Shown: positions 6,056-10,332 of the stretch, piece after piece | Numbering within the stretch: position 1 is the first letter of the stretch | How the letters are laid out: each line of letters starts with the position of its first letter | Translations under genes and position numbers: made by a program | Notes under the pieces: model-generated | Seen by the model: only the letters and a program-made list of their open reading frames with translations | What the model was told of the DNA's origin: nothing | The model's database searches: none | From: an uncultured Eubacteriales bacterium | Lineage (GTDB): Bacteria > Bacillota > Clostridia > Oscillospirales > Acutalibacteraceae | Assembly: GCA_934630995.1 (NCBI GenBank) | Contig: CAKTXU010000035.1 | Location: 1 to 10,332, forward strand | Reading direction: 5' to 3' | DNA: 10,332 bases

Positions 6056-9055
6056 ATGGGTAAAAAATGGGTGGCGCTGCTGGCGGCTTCGGTGATGATG
6101 ACAAGTCTGCTGTTCTCCTCCTGTTCGCCGTCGGGTCCAAGTAAAAACGATGTGCAGCTCTCTGAGATAATGGCCAAAAACAATGGGATTTTGGCCGATA
6201 ACGATGGCGAATATCCGGATTGGATCGAGCTGCACAATCCCACTGACAAGGCAATCAATCTGGAAAACTACAGTTTGACCGACGATGCCAGGAAAAAAGG
6301 GAAGTTTGTTTTTCCGGCCATTACCATAGAGCCGGGGGAATATTTTCTCGTCTATGCCTCCGGTAAAAATTACACGGATCTGGAGAACCGGATTATCCAT
6401 CTGTCCTACAGCATCAATTCTGAAAATGAAAATGTGTATCTGTATACGCCGAAGGGTAAGGAACTGGGACACATTGAAATTAGAAATCTGCAGGAAAACA
6501 TGACCTGCGGCCTGGATGAGAAGGGGAATACGGTGTATTTCGAAACGCCGACTCCCGGCGCCGCCAATTCCGCCACTTACACGCCGGCCACCTCCGGCTC
6601 GGGTGTCGCAGCCTCTGATGCGAAGATATATCTCAATGAATATTCCACCAGCGGCACTCAGACTCTGACTGACGAGGACGGTGAATTCGTCAGCTGGGTG
6701 GAGCTGTATAATTACGGAGACAGCCCTCTGTCGCTTGCCAGCTTCACCCTGTCGGACGATCCGGCCAAAGCCGATAAATGGACATTCCCCGATATCACTG
6801 TTCCTGCGGGGGGATATCAGATTGTGTATTTGTCAGGCAAATCGAAGGCTTATAAAGCGGAAGGTGAGCTCCACGCCGATTTTTCGCTCTCCGGCAAGGA
6901 ATCGCTCCTGACCCTGTACGCATCTGACGGCAAAAAAGTGGACGAATGCCCTGTCAACGATCTGACCTCCAATCTCACCTATGGACGCACGGCAAATGAC
7001 CCGGAGAAATGGTGCTTTTTTGCCAAGGCGACTCCCGGCGCCGCCAATACGCTGCCCGGTTTTGATTCCATCGACAGCGCTCGCTATCCCAAAAATAAGG
7101 AACTGATGGTATCCGAGGCCGCGTCGGTCAACCGCACCGGGCCGACGGCCTCGGACAAGAATCGCTATGATTATATCGAACTGTATAATCCGACTGAAAA
7201 GCCTGTCAGCCTGAGCGGCTACAGGCTTTCTGACAAAAATGACCCGTCGCTGTGGAAGGCATTGCCCGACGTGACGCTGGAGCCGGGACAGTACGTGGTC
7301 GTCTATTGCGGCGATGAGGACAGCTACAATGCCAGGACAAAGGAAATTTTTCTGGACATCGGCCTCAACCGCTACGGGAATCACGTTTATCTTACCGATG
7401 ACGCTGGCGTGGTGGTGGACAGCTTTCTATTTGGCCGTCTGGACGATACCTATGCCTGCGGGCGGGTGTCGGATACCGATCCCCTTATCTATTATTTTAC
7501 CTCCATGACGCCGGGCGCAGCCAACCCGGCCACCGGCCTCAAGGGGATGACGCCATCGCCGGTATTCTCCCGCTCCAGCGGTTATGCGGCAAACGGGGAC
7601 AGAATAACCATTTCCTGTCCCGGCGCTGTCATCCGGTATACCACCGACGGCAGTACGCCTACCGCGTCGTCGCCTGTCTATAACGGGGACATCGCGCTGA
7701 CCGCCACGACAACCATCCGGGCGCGCGCTTTTATGGAGGGAAGACTTCCCTCAGACGACGTATCCGGCAGTTATGTTTTAGGGCGTCAGCACACGATGCC
7801 GGTGGTCTTCCTGTCTACCGATCCGGCCAATCTATTCGACTACAATACAGGTATCCTTGCGGACGGCCCCGGCCGGAGCAGCACCTTTCCTTTTACCGGC
7901 GCCAACTTCTGGAAGGACTGGGAGCGGCCCATTCATGTGGAATATATGGATGAAAAGGGCAATGCCCAGCTCCAGTTCAATGCCGGCGTCAAGGTCTTCG
8001 GCCAGTATAGCCGGGCATTGGATCAAAAGAGCTTGTCCATCAATCTGAGGGATAAATATGGACCCAAGGAAATCTGTTATCCCTTTTTTAAGGACGGCGA
8101 GGTCAACGTCTTTTCCTCCTTCCTCCTGCGGGATTCGGGGCAGGATAACACCAGCGCCCATATCCGGGACGCCTTCTGCGCCATGACGGTCAAGGGGCAG
8201 ATGGATTTGGATATAATGGACTACCGCCCGGTGGTGGTGTATATCAACGGGGAGTACTATGGAATCTATGACCTGCGGGAGAAGCTCAATAGTGATTATG
8301 TAGCCAATCACACGGGGGCGGATCCGGACAATCTCGACATCATCAAGGGCGAAAGCATGGTCAAGAGCGGCAGCTATGACGAATATAAGGCGTTGCTGCA
8401 ATATGTGCGCTCCCATGATTTGACCGTGCAGGAAAACTACGACTATGTCTGTTCCATCGTCGATGTGGACGAGTTGGCCAACTGGTGGATCGTGGAGTCC
8501 TTTTTCAACAACACCGATACGGGAAATATTCGATTTTATAAGGAAAAAGGGGAGGGTCACAAGTGGCGATGGATTCTCTATGACCTGGACTGGGCCCTGT
8601 CGCCCAGCACCTACGATTGGAACATGGTGGAAGAAATCGTCAATCCCAGTGGTCACGGAGTCGGGCACAATTTCAGCACGGATCTCATGTGCGGCCTGAT
8701 GAAAAACAGGACGTTCCGGGAAAAATTCATCACCACCTATGGAAGCTATCTTCGGACGGTGTTTGCCACCGAACGGCTGCTCAGTATTTACGATGGTCTG
8801 ATTGCAGAGATAAGCGACGAGATGGTTTATCACATGCAGCGGTGGGCCAAGACTGACAACAGCGTCGGCGGCGCGGTCGTGGCTCCCCGCAGCCTGGAAT
8901 CCTGGAAGGCAAATTGCGATCGGCTGCGCGGGATTGTCGAGAAGAAAACCGCCATGACCCGGCAGAATGTCATCGACACCTTTACCAAATCCTCCTATAC
9001 ACGCGCCTACAGGATGACGGAGGCCGATGTCCTCGCCCTGCTGGATAAGGAATAA
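6056..9055 (+). CDS. Surface lipoprotein with three lamin-tail domains, a chitobiase-C-like domain and a CotH kinase domain
   Basis: 999 residues with ATG at 6056 and AAGGA at 6039-6043. Residues 1-23 form a lipoprotein signal peptide (MGKKWVALLAASVMMTSLLF, then SSC) with C23 as the lipidated residue; Phe at -3 makes the lipobox slightly atypical. Three lamin-tail domains follow at about 33-171, 190-331 and 349-490. Each has a D/SWxELxN or YIELYNP strand, a P-x-EPGEY/PAGGY/EPGQY turn and a PGAAN ending. Residues 503-575 (VIRYTTDGSTPT...TTTIRARAF) resemble the chitobiase/hexosaminidase C-terminal domain. The CotH kinase domain (PF08757) spans about 580-850 and beyond, with HIRDAF, VVVYINGEYYGIYDLREK, DIIKGES and WRWILYDLDWALSP; the Asp pair in DLDW is the likely metal/catalytic site by family analogy. 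The protein is predicted to be anchored on the outside of the membrane. CotH proteins of spore formers phosphorylate coat proteins, but the target here is unknown. It forms a single-gene transcript. Confidence 0.92.
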   Translation: MGKKWVALLAASVMMTSLLFSSCSPSGPSKNDVQLSEIMAKNNGILADNDGEYPDWIELHNPTDKAINLENYSLTDDARKKGKFVFPAITIEPGEYFLVYASGKNYTDLENRIIHLSYSINSENENVYLYTPKGKELGHIEIRNLQENMTCGLDEKGNTVYFETPTPGAANSATYTPATSGSGVAASDAKIYLNEYSTSGTQTLTDEDGEFVSWVELYNYGDSPLSLASFTLSDDPAKADKWTFPDITVPAGGYQIVYLSGKSKAYKAEGELHADFSLSGKESLLTLYASDGKKVDECPVNDLTSNLTYGRTANDPEKWCFFAKATPGAANTLPGFDSIDSARYPKNKELMVSEAASVNRTGPTASDKNRYDYIELYNPTEKPVSLSGYRLSDKNDPSLWKALPDVTLEPGQYVVVYCGDEDSYNARTKEIFLDIGLNRYGNHVYLTDDAGVVVDSFLFGRLDDTYACGRVSDTDPLIYYFTSMTPGAANPATGLKGMTPSPVFSRSSGYAANGDRITISCPGAVIRYTTDGSTPTASSPVYNGDIALTATTTIRARAFMEGRLPSDDVSGSYVLGRQHTMPVVFLSTDPANLFDYNTGILADGPGRSSTFPFTGANFWKDWERPIHVEYMDEKGNAQLQFNAGVKVFGQYSRALDQKSLSINLRDKYGPKEICYPFFKDGEVNVFSSFLLRDSGQDNTSAHIRDAFCAMTVKGQMDLDIMDYRPVVVYINGEYYGIYDLREKLNSDYVANHTGADPDNLDIIKGESMVKSGSYDEYKALLQYVRSHDLTVQENYDYVCSIVDVDELANWWIVESFFNNTDTGNIRFYKEKGEGHKWRWILYDLDWALSPSTYDWNMVEEIVNPSGHGVGHNFSTDLMCGLMKNRTFREKFITTYGSYLRTVFATERLLSIYDGLIAEISDEMVYHMQRWAKTDNSVGGAVVAPRSLESWKANCDRLRGIVEKKTAMTRQNVIDTFTKSSYTRAYRMTEADVLALLDKE
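6549..7048 (+). repeat. Lamin-tail repeat pair with identical 20-nt ends, 480 bp apart
   Basis: The 20 bases at 6549-6568 and 7029-7048, which encode the T-PGAAN end of lamin-tail domains 1 and 2, are identical. They lie exactly 480 bp (160 codons) apart, in frame. The third copy (7509-7525, 159 codons further) encodes the same PGAAN but has diverged at DNA level. Exchange between the first two copies would remove or duplicate exactly one domain unit without a frameshift. Confidence 0.8.
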
Positions 9056-9067
9056 GCGCTAAACGGT

Positions 9068-9101
9068 GAAAGCCCCGCCTCCTTCCGGATGCGGGGCTTT
9101 C
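9068..9101. terminator. Hairpin terminator between the convergent CotH and GlnRS genes
   Basis: GAAAGCCCCGC (9068-9078) and GCGGGGCTTTC (9091-9101) form a perfect 11-bp, GC-rich stem with a 12-nt loop, starting 12 nt after the CotH stop. The distal arm ends in TTT, with only a weak T-rich stretch beyond. On the - strand the 3' arm also ends in TTT and stands about 10 nt past the GlnRS stop. It probably serves both genes. Confidence 0.8.
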
Positions 9102-9112
9102 CATTGTGTCGT

Positions 9113-10332
9113 TTACTTTTTAAAACCGTCCTTGAGGGAGACGGAGCGGTTGAAAACCAGGCGGCCGGGGGCGCTGTCTACGTTGTCCACACAGAAATAT
9201 CCTAGCCGCAGGAACTGAAAGGAGGCGGGGGAGGCGGCGTCCTTCAGGGACGCCTCCACCTTGCAGTCCGGCAGGATTTCCAGGGAATCCGGATTCAGGC
9301 AGTCCATGAAATCCTTGTCCCCGGCGTCCGGATCGGGATCCAGGAAAAGGGAGGAATAGAGCCGCACCTCGGCGTCCGCCGCGGTGGCGGCGTCCACCCA
9401 GTGGATGGTGCCCTTGCCCTTCCGGCCGTCCGGCGTATTGCCGCCCCGGGTTTGGGGATCGTATTCCGCCAGCACTTCGATCACCCGGCCGCTGTCGTCC
9501 TTGACGCAGCCGGTGCATTTGACGACATAAGCGGACTTGAGACGTACCTCGTTGCCTGGAAAGAGGCGGAAATACCCTTTCACCGGCTCCTCCATGAAAT
9601 CGTCTGCCTCCACCCACAGGTGACGGGAGAAGGAGACGGTCCGGGTACCGGCCGCAGGATCGGCGGGATGGTTTTCCACCTCGAATGTCTCCGTGCCCTC
9701 CTCCGGGTAGTTGGTGATGGTCAGCCGCACGGGGCGGAGAACCGCCATGGCCCGGCGGGCGTGGGCGTTCAAATCCTCCCGCAGGCAGTGCTCCAGCAGC
9801 GCGGTTTCCACCGTGCTGGGGACCTTGGCGACGCCTATCCGCTCGCAGAAATCCCGAATCGAAGCTGGGGTGAAGCCCCGGCGGCGCAGGCCGCTGAGGG
9901 TAGGCATCCGGGGATCGTCCCAGCCGGCGACAACCTGGTCCTCCACTAAACGGCGGAGTTTGCGTTTGGACATCACGGTGTAGTTGATTCCGAGACGGGC
10001 AAATTCAATCTGGCGCGGGTCGGCGTCCAGCGCCACATTGTCCCGCACCCAGTTGTACAGGGGGCGGTGATCCTCGAATTCCAGGGAGCAGAGGGAATGG
10101 GTGACTCCCTCCAGCATGTCCTCGATGGGATGGGCGTAATCGTACATGGGATAGATGCACCAGGCGTTCCCCTGCCGGTGATGAGACATGTGGTTGATGC
10201 GATAAAGCACCGGGTCGCGCATGTTGAAATTGCCGCTGGTCAAATCGATTTTGGCCCGAAGGGTCAGCTGTCCGTCGGCAAATTCCCCGGCCCGCATCCG
10301 GGCAAACAGATCGAGGCTTTCCTCCACAGGGC
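9113..10332 (-). CDS. glnS: Glutaminyl-tRNA synthetase, C-terminal 405 residues, 5' end outside window
   Basis: The frame is open from the right edge (…PVEESLDLFARMRAGEF) to TAA at 9113-9115. GTG at 10325-10327 is internal, not a start. The class I catalytic domain is visible in LRAKIDLTSGNFNMRDPVLY, WCIYPMYDYAHPIEDMLEG, THSLCSLEFEDHRPLYNW and the KMSKS-type loop NYTVMSKRKLRRLVEDQ, followed by GWDDPRMPTLSGLRRRGFTP. These segments match GlnRS closely and distinguish it from GluRS. The C-terminal beta-barrel anticodon-binding domains follow (LRPVRLTITNYPE; LWVEADDFME; VDAATAADAEVRLYSSLF). By comparison with the roughly 555-residue E. coli enzyme, about 150 N-terminal residues including the HIGH motif are off the edge. 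The enzyme charges tRNA-Gln directly in the cytosol. Many Firmicutes lack it and use GatCAB, so its presence is informative about lineage. Confidence 0.95.
   Translation of the reverse strand, partial: PVEESLDLFARMRAGEFADGQLTLRAKIDLTSGNFNMRDPVLYRINHMSHHRQGNAWCIYPMYDYAHPIEDMLEGVTHSLCSLEFEDHRPLYNWVRDNVALDADPRQIEFARLGINYTVMSKRKLRRLVEDQVVAGWDDPRMPTLSGLRRRGFTPASIRDFCERIGVAKVPSTVETALLEHCLREDLNAHARRAMAVLRPVRLTITNYPEEGTETFEVENHPADPAAGTRTVSFSRHLWVEADDFMEEPVKGYFRLFPGNEVRLKSAYVVKCTGCVKDDSGRVIEVLAEYDPQTRGGNTPDGRKGKGTIHWVDAATAADAEVRLYSSLFLDPDPDAGDKDFMDCLNPDSLEILPDCKVEASLKDAASPASFQFLRLGYFCVDNVDSAPGRLVFNRSVSLKDGFKK

Overview
The window looks like a GC-rich chromosomal segment of a gut-type Clostridia (Oscillospiraceae/Ruminococcaceae-like) bacterium. 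This rests on the mix of families present: a Firmicutes-type lipoprotein with a CotH kinase domain and lamin-tail domains, an intracellular GH32, a prokaryotic GH116 and a bacterial glutaminyl-tRNA synthetase. The genus cannot be fixed from the sequence alone.

Layout. (1) From the left edge to 4004, everything reads rightward with almost no gaps. The order is the C-terminal part of a GH116 glycosidase (1-1604), a LacI-family regulator (1632-2567), the 3' remnant of a YjbQ/UPF0047 gene (about 2530-2730), an ArsC/Spx-like thiol protein (2743-3105), a small RelA/SpoT-type HD hydrolase (3102-3656) and an MIF-like tautomerase (3663-4004). A strong bidirectional terminator (4018-4051) closes the block. 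(2) A single leftward GH32 fructan/sucrose hydrolase follows (4051-5637), with its own well-formed promoter at 5697-5725. (3) A noncoding stretch of about 415 bp (5641-6055) holds that promoter, a perfect 15-bp inverted repeat, a weaker hairpin and a rightward extended -10 promoter. (4) A 999-residue CotH-family lipoprotein reads rightward (6056-9055) and ends at a hairpin terminator (9068-9101). (5) The C-terminal 405 residues of glutaminyl-tRNA synthetase read leftward and run off the right edge.

How the genes fit together. The left part is a sugar-use unit (GH116 plus LacI regulator) joined directly to an unrelated small operon (yjbQ - arsC-like - alarmone-hydrolase-like - MIF-like). The join falls inside two genes: the LacI gene loses its last roughly 30 codons and yjbQ loses its first half, in different reading frames. 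This looks like a deletion or rearrangement breakpoint, possibly at a short shared GAAGCCCT-type sequence, unless it is an assembly chimera. The GH32 is a second carbohydrate gene, predicted intracellular. The CotH protein is predicted to be a cell-surface lipoprotein that presents a secreted-type atypical kinase domain behind three lamin-tail repeats.

The most unusual items are the LacI/YjbQ breakpoint, the three-repeat LTD-CotH lipoprotein, the small redox/alarmone/tautomerase operon and the long inverted repeat at 5783-5823. I saw no tRNA, rRNA, CRISPR array, transposase or phage gene.
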